A stretch of 64,000 nt of DNA from an uncultured Eubacteriales bacterium (GCA_900318145.1 ONJM01000006.1:62001-126000); one strand, 5' to 3'; counted from the first letter of the stretch, positions 43,501-53,174 are shown. The notes: a model not told the origin generated them from the letters alone. Translations and numbers: made by a program.

Positions 43501-45660
43501 ATGGCAGCGGAACGGCGGGGGGATTTCACACTGCCCGGGGAAGCCGGATATGAAAAGCTGACGCTGGAAATGGCTGAAAAGTGGGGCGCGGACGTAATCC
43601 GGGACAGCGACGGGACGAAGCTTTCACCGGAAATCACGCAGGCCGGATACAAAATATACTCTACCATCTGCATCATCCGGGAGCACAATGCCTTCGCGGA
43701 GAAGCATCCGGAAACCCAGCAGCAGTGTTTCCTTTGCTCCGATCCGGTTACGGCTTCGCGGGAATCGATTGAGATCCGGCCGCTGGACGGATACTTTGAT
43801 GAGCAGTTCCGGCTGAATGACGGAGAGGACGCCCTGCCTTTCTGGCAGGTATGGGACCGGACCGAAAACCGGCTGCTGCCGGCGGATTCCTGGCGCTACG
43901 CGGACGGAACCATTACGGTGACCGGCTGCGTTCCTTACCACCGGTATTCCGCCTCTTTCCTGTGCTGGCGGATCTGGGAAGAGATCAATATGTACAACCA
44001 CACCACCAACAACTGGACCAGCGAGCATCTCCGCCAGCTGGATCCCCGGCATCCGGCGGCCTGGGACTACCTGCGGAGCTGGCTGGAAAAATGGTGTGAG
44101 GAGAATCCGCAGACGGACGTGATCCGTCTGACCTCGCTTTTCTACAATTTTGTCTGGATTTTCGGCAGCGACCTCCGGCGGCGGACCCGGTTTACGGACT
44201 GGGCCAGCTATGATTTCACGGTCAGCCCTGCCGCGCTGAAAGTCTTTGAGCGGGAGTACGGCTACGCCCTGACCGCGGAGGATTTCATCAACAAAGGAAA
44301 GCTGCAGGCAACCCACCGGCCGCCGACGGCCCATAAGCGGGATTACATGGATTTCATCCAGCGCTTTGTGGCGGAAAAGGCGAAGGAACTGGTCGGGATT
44401 ATCCACAAATGGGGCAAGCAGGCGTATGTTTTCTATGACGACAGCTGGGTCGGCATGGAACCCTACGGGAAGTATTTTGCGTCCGTCGGGTTTGACGGCC
44501 TGATCAAATGCGTGTTCTCCGGCTTTGAATGCCGCCTGTGCGCCGGCGCGAAGGTTCCGGTGCACGAACTGCGGTTCCACCCTTATCTGTTCCCCGTGGG
44601 GCTGGGCGGTCTGCCGACCTTTTCGGAGGGCGGGCATCCGGAGAAAGACGCCATGGATTACTGGCTCCATGTCCGCCGCGCGCTGGCGCGGCAGAGCGTG
44701 GACAGAATCGGCCTGGGGGGATACCTGCACCTGACGGTCGGACAGGACGCGTTCAACAATACCATTCAGGAGATGGCGGACGCGTTCCGGAAACTGAAGG
44801 ATCTGCACGCTCACGGAGCGCCTGCGGAGCTGCCGGTCACGGTGGCTGTGCTGCACACCTGGGGCGCTCTCCGTTCCTGGACGCTTTCCGGGCATTTCCA
44901 TGAGACGGACCGGAACCCGCTGATCCATGTGAACGAGGCGTTATCCGGCCTGCCGGTGAAGGTGAAGTTCATCAGCTTTGACGATGTCCGGAACGGCGCC
45001 CTGCGGGATGCGGACGTGCTGATCAGCGCCGGCCGGGCCGGGGATGCCTGGAGCGGCGGAGACGCCTGGAAGTCCCCGGAGGTTGTCAGCGAAGTGACCC
45101 GGTTCGTCTGGGAGGGCGGCAGCCTGATCGGCGTCGGCGAGCCTTCCGCCGCGGAGGGCGGGGATACGCGTTTCGCACTGGCCCATATTCTGGGTGTGGA
45201 TCAGGACGACGGTTCCTATGCCTGCCACGCGCCGTGGGAATTCATGACTGAAATGGCAGATCCGTTCTTCGTGGCCGGGGAATCGGTCGGAAAGACGGAG
45301 GGGATCCGGCTCACGGATCCGGACACGCGCGTGCTGAACGCCCGCGGGGATACGCCGGTTCTCACGCTCCATTCTTTCGGGAAGGGCAAAGCCGTTTATA
45401 TGGGGAACTTCTTCTACAGCCCGGCCGGAGCCCGGATGCTGCTGGAGATGCTGCTTTACCTGACCGGAACGGACGGAAGCGCCGCGGGGCTGACGGATTA
45501 TTCCCTGGCGGAATGCGCGTGGTATCCGGAAACGGGTACGCTGGTGGTGATGAACAACAGCGACCAGGCAGCGGAAGTGAACGTGACCCTGCCCTTCGGA
45601 ACGGTGCAGGCGCATACGGAAGCGGAAGAAATGCGCTTTATTCCGGTCCGGCGGGGATGA
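43501..45660 (+). CDS. GH112 galactosyl phosphorylase
   Basis: 719 residues, full length. Clear GH112 blocks: FTLPGEAGYEKLTLEMAEKWGADVIRDSDGT at the start, MYNHTTNNW, and YDDSWVGMEPYGKYF with the catalytic Asp, followed by RIGLGGYLHL. The family phosphorolyses beta-galactosides of N-acetylhexosamine or of L-rhamnose to alpha-galactose 1-phosphate and free sugar. In this window, rich in rhamnose and rhamnogalacturonan genes, D-galactosyl-beta-1,4-L-rhamnose is the more likely substrate, but the sequence alone does not settle it. Cytoplasmic. GAGAGGAG before the ATG. Confidence 0.9.
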   Translation: MAAERRGDFTLPGEAGYEKLTLEMAEKWGADVIRDSDGTKLSPEITQAGYKIYSTICIIREHNAFAEKHPETQQQCFLCSDPVTASRESIEIRPLDGYFDEQFRLNDGEDALPFWQVWDRTENRLLPADSWRYADGTITVTGCVPYHRYSASFLCWRIWEEINMYNHTTNNWTSEHLRQLDPRHPAAWDYLRSWLEKWCEENPQTDVIRLTSLFYNFVWIFGSDLRRRTRFTDWASYDFTVSPAALKVFEREYGYALTAEDFINKGKLQATHRPPTAHKRDYMDFIQRFVAEKAKELVGIIHKWGKQAYVFYDDSWVGMEPYGKYFASVGFDGLIKCVFSGFECRLCAGAKVPVHELRFHPYLFPVGLGGLPTFSEGGHPEKDAMDYWLHVRRALARQSVDRIGLGGYLHLTVGQDAFNNTIQEMADAFRKLKDLHAHGAPAELPVTVAVLHTWGALRSWTLSGHFHETDRNPLIHVNEALSGLPVKVKFISFDDVRNGALRDADVLISAGRAGDAWSGGDAWKSPEVVSEVTRFVWEGGSLIGVGEPSAAEGGDTRFALAHILGVDQDDGSYACHAPWEFMTEMADPFFVAGESVGKTEGIRLTDPDTRVLNARGDTPVLTLHSFGKGKAVYMGNFFYSPAGARMLLEMLLYLTGTDGSAAGLTDYSLAECAWYPETGTLVVMNNSDQAAEVNVTLPFGTVQAHTEAEEMRFIPVRRG

Positions 45661-45749
45661 AGCGTCCATAATGAACAGCCGGCGGAACGGATCCGCCGGA
45701 CAGCGGACGCGGCTCACCTATTTCAAAGAAAGACGCAGGAGGCAGCCTT

Positions 45750-46736
45750 ATGCACGAAGCAAATGAAAACCGTTACAGTGAAATGATCTATAACCGCTGC
45801 GGAAGGAGCGGGCTTCTTCTGAGCGCCATGTCCCTGGGCATGTGGCACAACTTCGGATCTTCCGCCGCCTATTCCAACATGGCGGAGATGGTCACAACGG
45901 CTTTTGACCTGGGCATCACCCATTTCGACCTGGCCAACAATTACGGCCCTGTTCCCGGCGCGGCGGAGGAAAACTTCGGCCGGATCCTGCGGAAGGAGCT
46001 TCCCGCCTACCGGGATGAAATGATCATCTCGACCAAAGCCGGGTATGAAATGTGGCCGGGGCCCTACGGAGACCATGGATCCAGGAAATATCTGATTGCG
46101 TCCCTGGACCAGAGCCTGCGCCGGATGGGGCTGGATTACGTGGATATTTTCTATCACCACAGGCCGGATCCGGAAACGCCCATGGAAGAGACCGCCGCCG
46201 CGCTGGATTACGCGGTCCGCAGCGGAAAGGCCCTGTATGCCGGCGTTTCCAACTACACGCCGGAGCAGACCGAAAAAATGGCCGCGCTGCTTCGCGGCCT
46301 GGGCACCCCGCTGACGGTACACCAGCCGCGGTACAATATGCTGGACCGGGAATTCTTTGAAGGGCTGGAACCGACCCTGGCGAAGGAAGGCATCGGATCC
46401 GTCTGCTTCTGTCCGCTGGCCCAGGGCCTCCTGACGGGGAGATACCTGAACGGCATCCCGGCGGATTCCAGGGCGGCATCCTCCTCTCCGTTCCTGAGCG
46501 AGAGCCGGATTACGGAGCCTCTGCTGAACAAGGTGCGCGCACTGGCGGAAATCGCGCGAAACAGGGGACAGAGCCTGGCCCAGATGGCGACGGTGTGGGA
46601 TCTGCGGAACTCCCTGACGTCGGTCATTCTCGGCGCTTCCAGAGCGTCCCAGATCCGGGAGAACGTGGAGGCACTGAAGAACAAGGACTTTACGCAGGAT
46701 GAACTGGATCAGATCGACCGGATTCTGAAAGCATAA
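45750..46736 (+). CDS. Aldo/keto reductase (L-glyceraldehyde 3-phosphate reductase type)
   Basis: 328 residues. Catalytic residues in HFDLANNYG (Asp, Tyr), ISTKAGYEMWPGPYG (Lys) and FYHHRPDPETP (His). The long loop after the Lys, and GLLTGRYLNGIP, resemble the YghZ/potassium-channel-beta-like subgroup. Located between GH112 and a GH2 enzyme, so a sugar or sugar-derived aldehyde is likely. Ribosome site GCAGGAGG. Confidence 0.88.
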   Translation: MHEANENRYSEMIYNRCGRSGLLLSAMSLGMWHNFGSSAAYSNMAEMVTTAFDLGITHFDLANNYGPVPGAAEENFGRILRKELPAYRDEMIISTKAGYEMWPGPYGDHGSRKYLIASLDQSLRRMGLDYVDIFYHHRPDPETPMEETAAALDYAVRSGKALYAGVSNYTPEQTEKMAALLRGLGTPLTVHQPRYNMLDREFFEGLEPTLAKEGIGSVCFCPLAQGLLTGRYLNGIPADSRAASSSPFLSESRITEPLLNKVRALAEIARNRGQSLAQMATVWDLRNSLTSVILGASRASQIRENVEALKNKDFTQDELDQIDRILKA

Positions 46737-46796
46737 TCCGGCGAAGGGATGGTACGGAAACCGGGGAAAGCATATTTCAAAGGGAGCGGACTGCCC

Positions 46797-48455
46797 ATGG
46801 ACAGGATGTTTCAGACCCACAGGATCCGGAAAAGCCGGGAATGCGCGCCGCTGTGGCGCTTCAGCGCGCCGGACGGGGGAGGGCTGGAGCGGCCGGAAAT
46901 GATGATGGTTCCGGGAGTGTGGGAAAGCCATCCGCGGCTGCGGGCATACCGGGGACGCGGAATCTATGAACAGACGGTTTCCTGCGGCGGAAACGTACGT
47001 TTTTTCTTCGGCAGTGTCAGCTTCCGGGGCCGGGTGGAGCTGGACGGGAGGGAAATTGCCTCCCATTACGGCGCCTATACCGGCTTTGAAGCGGTGGCCC
47101 GGAATCTGGCACCCGGAGAGCATTTGCTGCGGGTGGAAGCGGACAACCGGTTCGCGGAGGATTCCGCCCTGCATATTCCGAACGACTATTACGCATACGG
47201 CGGCATCTGCCGCCCGGTTACGGCGGAGGAACTGTCCGACGCGTATATCACCTTCTGTCACGGAAGAACGGTGAAAACGGAAAGCGGCTGGGAGGTCCGG
47301 ACAGAAACGGAAATCCGGAACCTGACGGACCGGCCGCTGGCATACCGGCTGGAGATCTCCGCAGCCGGGGAAAAAGCGGAGCTGCCGGTTCGGCTGCAGC
47401 CGGAGGAAACCCGGACGGTGCGCTGTACGGTCGCGTGCGCGGATGTAACAGCCTGGACGCCGGAGCATCCGGCGCTGTATGAGCTGCAGGCGCTCCTGCG
47501 GAGGGAGGAAGCCCCTGTGGACGATCTGATCGACCGGATTGGCTTCCGGGAGATCCGGACGGAAGGAACGCGGATTCTGCTGAACGGGGAACCGCTGCGG
47601 CTGAAGGGATTCAACCGGCATGAGGAATACGGCGGCTTCGGCATGGCTGTGCCGCCGTCAGCCATGATGCAGGACCTTCAGCTGATGAGGGACCTGGGCG
47701 CAAACTGCGTGCGCACCTGCCATTATCCGAACGATCCCAGGTTCCTGGATCTGTGCGATGAAACGGGTATGCTGGTGTGGGAGGAATCCCACGCCCGGGG
47801 CCTTTCCGAGGAGCGGATGCGGCACCCGCGGTTCCGGGAACAGCTGGAGATGTGCAACCGGGAAATGGTTGCGCAGCATTTTAACCATCCGTCCATTTTC
47901 GTGTGGGGCTGCCTCAACGAATGCGCGGATGATACGGAGTACGGCGCGGCATGCTACCGGGAAAGCTTCCGGACGCTCCGGGCTTCCGATCCCGGCCGGC
48001 CGGTGACGGCCGCCCTGCTGGAGCGGCCCGGGGGCCGGGTGTACGGAGAAATGGACGTGATCGGCATCAATCTCTATCCGGAATGGTATTACGCCGGCTC
48101 TGTGCGGGAAGCGCTGGACAGGAAGAAGCAGGAGATCCGCTTCGGCGGAGGAAACGGTAAACCGATCATCGTCAGCGAGATCGGCGCGGGAGCCATCTAC
48201 GGCTACCATGATCCGCTGGGGCAGGCAAAATGGTCTGAGGAAAGGCAGTGCGCGATCCTTGAAAAGCAGATCCGCGGCGTGCTGGCGGATCCGGATGTGT
48301 GCGGCATTTTCCTGTGGCAGTTCGCGGATGTGCGGGTGTCGGAGGAATGGTTTGCCGGCCGCCCCGGAACCATGAACAACAAAGGAATCACGGATGCCTT
48401 CCGGCGCCCGAAAGCGGCGTACCGGACGGTCCGTGAGCTGTTTTCGGAGACATGA
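46797..48455 (+). CDS. GH2 beta-glycosidase (galactosidase/glucuronidase type)
   Basis: 552 residues from ATG 46797; AAGGGAG lies about ten bases before, and the frame upstream shows no homology. Order: short sugar-binding jelly roll, immunoglobulin-like domain, TIM barrel. Barrel motifs: LKGFNRHEEYGGFG, acid/base Glu in WGCLNECA, nucleophile Glu in PIIVSEIGAG, and GIFLWQFADVR. The protein is short for GH2, lacking C-terminal extra domains. No signal peptide. It probably removes a terminal beta-galactosyl or beta-glucuronyl residue from imported fragments. Confidence 0.88.
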   Translation: MDRMFQTHRIRKSRECAPLWRFSAPDGGGLERPEMMMVPGVWESHPRLRAYRGRGIYEQTVSCGGNVRFFFGSVSFRGRVELDGREIASHYGAYTGFEAVARNLAPGEHLLRVEADNRFAEDSALHIPNDYYAYGGICRPVTAEELSDAYITFCHGRTVKTESGWEVRTETEIRNLTDRPLAYRLEISAAGEKAELPVRLQPEETRTVRCTVACADVTAWTPEHPALYELQALLRREEAPVDDLIDRIGFREIRTEGTRILLNGEPLRLKGFNRHEEYGGFGMAVPPSAMMQDLQLMRDLGANCVRTCHYPNDPRFLDLCDETGMLVWEESHARGLSEERMRHPRFREQLEMCNREMVAQHFNHPSIFVWGCLNECADDTEYGAACYRESFRTLRASDPGRPVTAALLERPGGRVYGEMDVIGINLYPEWYYAGSVREALDRKKQEIRFGGGNGKPIIVSEIGAGAIYGYHDPLGQAKWSEERQCAILEKQIRGVLADPDVCGIFLWQFADVRVSEEWFAGRPGTMNNKGITDAFRRPKAAYRTVRELFSET

Positions 48456-48483
48456 AAAAACGCCTTTCCAGCCCGGAAAGGCG
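48455..48483 (-). terminator. Terminator of rhaM
   Basis: CGCCTTTCC (48461-48469) pairs with GGAAAGGCG (48475-48483); on the minus strand six T follow (complement of 48455-48460). Read rightward it may also help end the GH2 transcript. Confidence 0.85.
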
Positions 48484-48493
48484 TAACCTTGTT

Positions 48494-48811
48494 TTATTCC
48501 ATTTTAAACATCAGCCGCAGCTTCGGCTGGGCGCCGGTTTCCGGATCCATCACTAGATCCAGGACATCCTCCATGTAATCATTCCATTTGTCCACCACCG
48601 GACTTCCGGCCTGAGTTTTCTCGGCGAATGCTATGCCCTTTTCACATTCGTAGTAGCCGAACACATCCCGCCCGTCGCTCCAGATCGTATAGTTCCGGAT
48701 GCCGGCTTCCTTCAGCAGGGATAGCATCTCCGGCCAGATCTCGTCGTGGCGGCGCTTGTATTCTTCCTGCATTCCTTCCTTAATGCGGCCTTTCCATGCG
48801 AAACGTTCCAT
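48494..48811 (-). CDS. rhaM: L-rhamnose mutarotase
   Basis: 105 residues, standard size. It interconverts alpha and beta anomers of L-rhamnose so that the isomerase can act. Key features: WKGRIKEGMQEEYKRRHDEIWPEM (catalytic His), YTIWSDGRDVFGYYECE (catalytic Tyr pair) and the terminal KLRLMFKME. It lies 28 bases after the LacI-family gene on the same strand and is probably co-transcribed, so rhamnose released from pectin is linked to the same repressor. Confidence 0.95.
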   Translation of the reverse strand: MERFAWKGRIKEGMQEEYKRRHDEIWPEMLSLLKEAGIRNYTIWSDGRDVFGYYECEKGIAFAEKTQAGSPVVDKWNDYMEDVLDLVMDPETGAQPKLRLMFKME

Positions 48812-48839
48812 TATGTCAGCCTCCAGTCTGTTTCAGTTT

Positions 48840-49865
48840 TTATTTTTTTGCCGCGGCGCAGGAAGCGCGCTCCACAAGCTCCCAGTCCGCGGTTTCCTTT
48901 TTGTTTTCTCCGCTGATCAGCAGCTGAACCGCCCGGGCGCCGGTGCGCTGCTGGTGCGTGTTGATGCTGGTCAGGGGCGGGAAAAGGTACGGGGCGCAGA
49001 ACAGGTTGTCGCACCCGATCACCGACAGCTGCTCCGGAACGGCAATTCCGCGGCTCCGGGCGGCGGACATGCATCCCATGGCGACCAGGTCGTTCAGGGC
49101 GATGACCGCAGTGGGCCAGTATTCCGGCTTCAGGGAATCCAGCATTTCATTGAAGGCGGCGGTCCCTTCTTCCGCGGTACCACGGCAGTACACCCGGTAG
49201 GACGCGGTGTACGGCAGGCGGGCTTCCCGGAGCCCTGCCTCATAGCCGACGTCCCGGCGCAGAGGATCCTGATCCTCCTCCACCCCGCCGATGAAGGCGA
49301 TTTTTTCATGCCCGAGGGACGTCAGATAACGGACGACCTCCTGTATCATCGCGGCGTTATTGTTGACTACCGCGGGGAAATCGTAGGAAGGCGGGACACA
49401 GCCGATCAGCACCACCGGCATATACTGCCGCAGATTCCGCAGGGCGGAAAGTACCTGCTCCTCATGGTCCGGAGGAAGATACTCGACACAGACGATCAGC
49501 CCGTCCAGCCGGCGTTCGGCCAGCATGGCGGCCGGATCGTACTCCCGGGTGTCCAGGCTGGACCAAGGGAACAGGCTCATCGTATACCCCGTCTTCCGCG
49601 CTTCCTCCTGGGCGCCGGTAAAGAGCATCGCGTAATGCGGGTTCAGAAGCTTCGGCAGGATGATTCCCAGGGAGAAAGTGGTTTTGCTGGTCATGCCGCG
49701 GGCGATGGAGCTGGGCCGGTAGTTCCGGCGCTCAATCACCTCCAGCACCTTTTTCCGGGTGGCTTCGGAAACGTTGCTTTCATCACGCAGTACGCGGGAC
49801 ACCGTGGCGATGGAAACCCCGGCATCCGACGCAATGTCATAGATCGTGACATTTTCGCTGCTCAC
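48840..49865 (-). CDS. LacI-family repressor
   Basis: 341 residues from a GTG at 49865, seven bases after GGAGGGA; the longer frame upstream runs through the promoter and operator. N-terminal helix-turn-helix VTIYDIASDAGVSIATVSRVLRDESNVSEATRKKVLEVI is canonical, with the hinge IARGM; the rest is a periplasmic-binding-like sensor. Two identical 14-base operators lie in the divergent region to GH105, each touching a -10 box, so it should repress itself, rhaM and the GH105-ABC operon until a pectic sugar binds. Confidence 0.92.
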   Translation of the reverse strand: MSSENVTIYDIASDAGVSIATVSRVLRDESNVSEATRKKVLEVIERRNYRPSSIARGMTSKTTFSLGIILPKLLNPHYAMLFTGAQEEARKTGYTMSLFPWSSLDTREYDPAAMLAERRLDGLIVCVEYLPPDHEEQVLSALRNLRQYMPVVLIGCVPPSYDFPAVVNNNAAMIQEVVRYLTSLGHEKIAFIGGVEEDQDPLRRDVGYEAGLREARLPYTASYRVYCRGTAEEGTAAFNEMLDSLKPEYWPTAVIALNDLVAMGCMSAARSRGIAVPEQLSVIGCDNLFCAPYLFPPLTSINTHQQRTGARAVQLLISGENKKETADWELVERASCAAAKK

Positions 49866-49925
49866 AGCATTCCCTCCGTTTCCCGTAAAATGCAGGTTTA
49901 TATCAGTTGTACGCAACATCCAATA

Positions 49926-49967
49926 TGAAAGCGCTATCATTATAAACGGTTTTTTTCAGTTCCGCAA
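49926..49967 (-). promoter_or_regulatory. Autoregulated promoter of the LacI-family gene
   Basis: On the minus strand TTGCGG (complement of 49962-49967), 17 bases, TATAAT (complement of 49939-49944). The operator TGAAAGCGCTATCA occupies 49926-49939 and shares one base with the -10, so bound repressor would block initiation. Confidence 0.75.
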
Positions 49968-50005
49968 GACAAAAATATATTTTCTGGCTATTTTTCAATA
50001 ATATA

Positions 50006-50047
50006 TTGACATATACAGGAAATGCACTTATACTGAAAGCGCTATCA
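50006..50047 (+). promoter_or_regulatory. Promoter and LacI operator of the GH105-ABC operon
   Basis: TTGACA (50006-50011), 17 bases, TATACT (50029-50034). The operator TGAAAGCGCTATCA at 50034-50047 is identical to the one in front of lacI, in the same orientation on the plus strand, and shares one base with the -10. Confidence 0.88.
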
Positions 50048-50083
50048 TACCATGTGATAAATACAACCAGGCGGGTGATCAAA

Positions 50084-51145
50084 ATGGCGGAAACCTACCG
50101 GCAGACAGCGGATCGGGTGTTGGCGATGCTGCAGCGCGCGGACGGAAACGATCCTTCCCGCGGCCATCTGACCATGAACAACTGGGAATGGCCCACCGGC
50201 GTTGCCCTGTACGGGATTTACAAGACCTATCAGCAGAGCGGGGACAAATCCATCCTGGATTACCTGACGGGCTGGTACGACGATATGCTTTCCCGCCCGG
50301 AAAAGCCGCACCGGAACGTCAATACCGTAGCGCCGGTGCTGACGCTGACCTGCCTGTACGACGAAACAAAGAATGAAAAGTATCTTCCGGAGATCGAAAG
50401 CTGGCTGGGCTGGGTGCTGAACGAGATGCCCCGCACGGAATACGGCGGGCTGCAGCACTGCACGGTATGGAACAAGCATTACCAGCAGCTCTGGTGCGAC
50501 ACGCTGTTCATGGTCTGCCTGTTCCTGGCCAAGGCCGGCACGGTGTTGAACCGGCCGGAGCTGACGGAAGAGGCGGAGTACCAGTTCCTGATCCATATCC
50601 GGTACCTGCAGAACAAGGTGAACGGCCTGTTCTACCACGGATGGACCTTTGACCGCCGGCACAATTTCGCCGAAGCGTTCTGGGCCCGTGGCAACGCCTG
50701 GTTCACCGCCGCGGCCATCGAACTGTATGACATCACGAAGCGGGACAACGCTGCCATGCGGATGATCCGCACCGCCTGGACGGACCAGGTGCTGGCCCTG
50801 TGGAAATACCAACGGGTGAACGGGCTGTACACCACGCTGATCGACGTGGAGGAAACCTACTGCGAAACCAGCGCCACGGCGGCGATCGCCTACGGTGTGC
50901 TGAAGGGGATCCGGCTCGGCTGGCTGCCGCAGGAGCCCTACCAGCAGATGGGCGCCCTTTCCGCGAGGGCGGTGCTGGATCAGATCGACGAAACCGGCGC
51001 GGTGCAGGGCGTATCCGGCGGAACGGGCATGGGCCACAACCTGCAGCACTACAAGGACATCATCGTGACGCCCACCGCCTACGGACAGGGGCTGACCTTC
51101 CTGATGCTGACGGAACTGATGATCCGGGACACACGGCCGGACTGA
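50084..51145 (+). CDS. GH105 unsaturated rhamnogalacturonyl hydrolase
   Basis: 353 residues from ATG 50084 with AGGCGGGTGAT just upstream; the longer frame starting in the -35 box is not used. Six-hairpin (alpha/alpha)6 barrel of the YteR/YesR group: WPTGVALYGIYK, the catalytic Asp in LWCDTLFM, WARGNAWF and the ending TAYGQGLTFLMLTELM. It removes the unsaturated galacturonyl residue left by rhamnogalacturonan or pectate lyases, in the cytoplasm. First gene after the LacI-controlled promoter. Confidence 0.93.
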   Translation: MAETYRQTADRVLAMLQRADGNDPSRGHLTMNNWEWPTGVALYGIYKTYQQSGDKSILDYLTGWYDDMLSRPEKPHRNVNTVAPVLTLTCLYDETKNEKYLPEIESWLGWVLNEMPRTEYGGLQHCTVWNKHYQQLWCDTLFMVCLFLAKAGTVLNRPELTEEAEYQFLIHIRYLQNKVNGLFYHGWTFDRRHNFAEAFWARGNAWFTAAAIELYDITKRDNAAMRMIRTAWTDQVLALWKYQRVNGLYTTLIDVEETYCETSATAAIAYGVLKGIRLGWLPQEPYQQMGALSARAVLDQIDETGAVQGVSGGTGMGHNLQHYKDIIVTPTAYGQGLTFLMLTELMIRDTRPD

Positions 51146-51177
51146 ACAAGACCTGAAAACGGAGAGAGGGGACGCAA

Positions 51178-52134
51178 ATGACGACAAAGGCTGCGGAACG
51201 TCGTGCGGTGCACGGGACAGGGAAACAATACTGGCGCCGGCTGGGGAACGAAATCCGGCGGGACAAATGGCTGTACCTGCTGCTGCTTCCCGGGTTCATC
51301 TACTTTATTATCTTTAAGTACCTGCCGATGTTCGGCATCGTGATCGCGTTCGAGAACTACGTGCCGTATTCCGGCGTGCTGGGAAGCCAGTGGGTGGGAA
51401 CGAAGTGGTTTGAATACTTCTTCGGATTCCCGGCCTGGACGAACTACCTGGCCAACACGCTGATTCTTTCCGTGATGAATATCCTGCTGTATTTCCCGGC
51501 TCCGATCATCCTGGCACTGATGCTGAATGAAATGCTGAACCTGCGGTACAAGAAAACACTGCAGACCATGCTGTACGTGCCGCACTTCATCTCCATCGTG
51601 ATCGTGGTTTCCATCACCTTCGTGATGTTCGGACCCAGCGGAATCGTCTACAAGCTGACGCAGCAGCTCCTCGGGCATCCCATCAATTACATGGGAAGTC
51701 CGGATACCTTCCGCTGGATGATCATCGGGCAGACGATCTGGAAGGAAACCGGATGGGGCACCATCATCTTCCTGGCTGCCCTGACCAACGTGGACACCCA
51801 GCTGTACGAAGCGGCCATGGTGGACGGCGCGGGACGGCTCCGCCGCCTGTGGCACATCACCCTGCCGGCAATCCGCTCCACGATCGTGCTGATGCTGATC
51901 CTGCGGATGGGCAGCGTGCTGGACACCGGCTATGACCACCTGATCCTGATGGCCAACCCGCTGAACCGGAAGGTCTCCCAGACCCTGGACGTGTTCGTGT
52001 ACCAGCAGGGTATCCAGGCCGGCCAGTTCAGCTATGCTTCCGCCATCGGCCTGATGAAATCGGTCGTCAGCGTGACGCTAGTGCTGGCCTCCAACAAGGT
52101 CGCCCACCTGCTTGGCGAGCAGGGGTTGTATTAA
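51178..52134 (+). CDS. CUT1 sugar ABC transporter permease (LplB type), second system
   Basis: 318 residues. EAA loop YEAAMVDGAGRLRRLWHITLP, plus FKYLPMFGIVIAFENYVPYSG near the N-terminus. Resembles YteP-type permeases for rhamnogalacturonan disaccharides. Follows GH105 by 32 bases with a GGAGAGAGGGG ribosome site. Confidence 0.93.
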   Translation: MTTKAAERRAVHGTGKQYWRRLGNEIRRDKWLYLLLLPGFIYFIIFKYLPMFGIVIAFENYVPYSGVLGSQWVGTKWFEYFFGFPAWTNYLANTLILSVMNILLYFPAPIILALMLNEMLNLRYKKTLQTMLYVPHFISIVIVVSITFVMFGPSGIVYKLTQQLLGHPINYMGSPDTFRWMIIGQTIWKETGWGTIIFLAALTNVDTQLYEAAMVDGAGRLRRLWHITLPAIRSTIVLMLILRMGSVLDTGYDHLILMANPLNRKVSQTLDVFVYQQGIQAGQFSYASAIGLMKSVVSVTLVLASNKVAHLLGEQGLY

Positions 52135-52150
52135 GGGAGGGGGAAGAAAC

Positions 52151-53101
52151 ATGAGCGAAAAGGCATTGGTCTCTCCCGTAAGCGGAAAGAAAATGAAGAT
52201 TTCCTCCGGCCCGGTGGGCCAGAACAAAACCCCCGGCAGTATTGCATTCAATATCTTCAACTATACGTTTGTGACGCTGGTGGCGATCATTACAATCATT
52301 CCGTTCATCTACATCATCGGCGCTTCCTTCGCTACGGAATATGAAATCGCGACCCGGCCGATGTTCCTGATTCCGCAGGACGTGACGGTGAACGCCTACC
52401 GGTACATCTTCTCGTCCAGCAAGATCCTGCGTGGCTTCGGAAACAGCCTGTTCATCACGGTATGCGGTACGGCCATCAACCTCTTCTTTACGGTGACCAT
52501 GGCCTACGCACTGAGCAAGACCCGCCTGCGGGGCAGAAACTTCTTCCTGAACATGGTGATTTTCAGCATGTTCTTCTCCGGCGGCATGATTCCCAGCTAC
52601 ATCGTGACCGCCAACATGCTGGGACTGAAGAACACCTACTGGTCCGTGCTGCTGCCCGGCGCCATCAGCGCCTATAACCTGATGATCGTCAAGAATTTCT
52701 TCCAGGGCATCCCCCAGGAACTGGAGGAATCCGCTTCCATCGACGGATGCACAGACCTGGGCGTCCTGTGGAAGATCGTGCTGCCGCTGAGCCTGCCGGT
52801 ACTGGCTACCTTTGGCCTGTTCTACGCGGTGGGCCACTGGAACGCATACTTCGGCGCCATGATCTACATGACCGGCGCGAAGGAAAAATGGCCGCTGCAG
52901 GTGCTGCTGCGGGAACTGATCATCATGAGCAACGGGACGGCGGGCGACCTGAACAACCTGGACCCCGAGTTCGTCCAGCCGCCGGAACAGTCCATCAAAA
53001 TGGCCGTCATCGTGGTTTCCACGGTTCCGATCATGTGCGTATATCCCTTCCTGCAGAAGTACTTCGTCAAGGGCGTTATGGTCGGTGCGCTGAAAGGCTG
53101 A
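52151..53101 (+). CDS. CUT1 sugar ABC transporter permease (LplC/YtcP type), second system
   Basis: 316 residues from ATG 52151, after GGGAGGGGG; the longer frame would overlap the first permease. EAA loop EESASIDGCTDLGVLWKIVLPLSLP and ending QKYFVKGVMVGALKG. The EAA Ala-Ala pair is Ser-Ala here, a mild deviation. Partner of the preceding permease. Confidence 0.93.
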   Translation: MSEKALVSPVSGKKMKISSGPVGQNKTPGSIAFNIFNYTFVTLVAIITIIPFIYIIGASFATEYEIATRPMFLIPQDVTVNAYRYIFSSSKILRGFGNSLFITVCGTAINLFFTVTMAYALSKTRLRGRNFFLNMVIFSMFFSGGMIPSYIVTANMLGLKNTYWSVLLPGAISAYNLMIVKNFFQGIPQELEESASIDGCTDLGVLWKIVLPLSLPVLATFGLFYAVGHWNAYFGAMIYMTGAKEKWPLQVLLRELIIMSNGTAGDLNNLDPEFVQPPEQSIKMAVIVVSTVPIMCVYPFLQKYFVKGVMVGALKG

Positions 53102-53174
53102 GAATCCAAACAAGGTTATCCGCGGCATGAAAACGCCGCAGGAAAATAACACAAACAAAAGGAGGAAAACCCAA

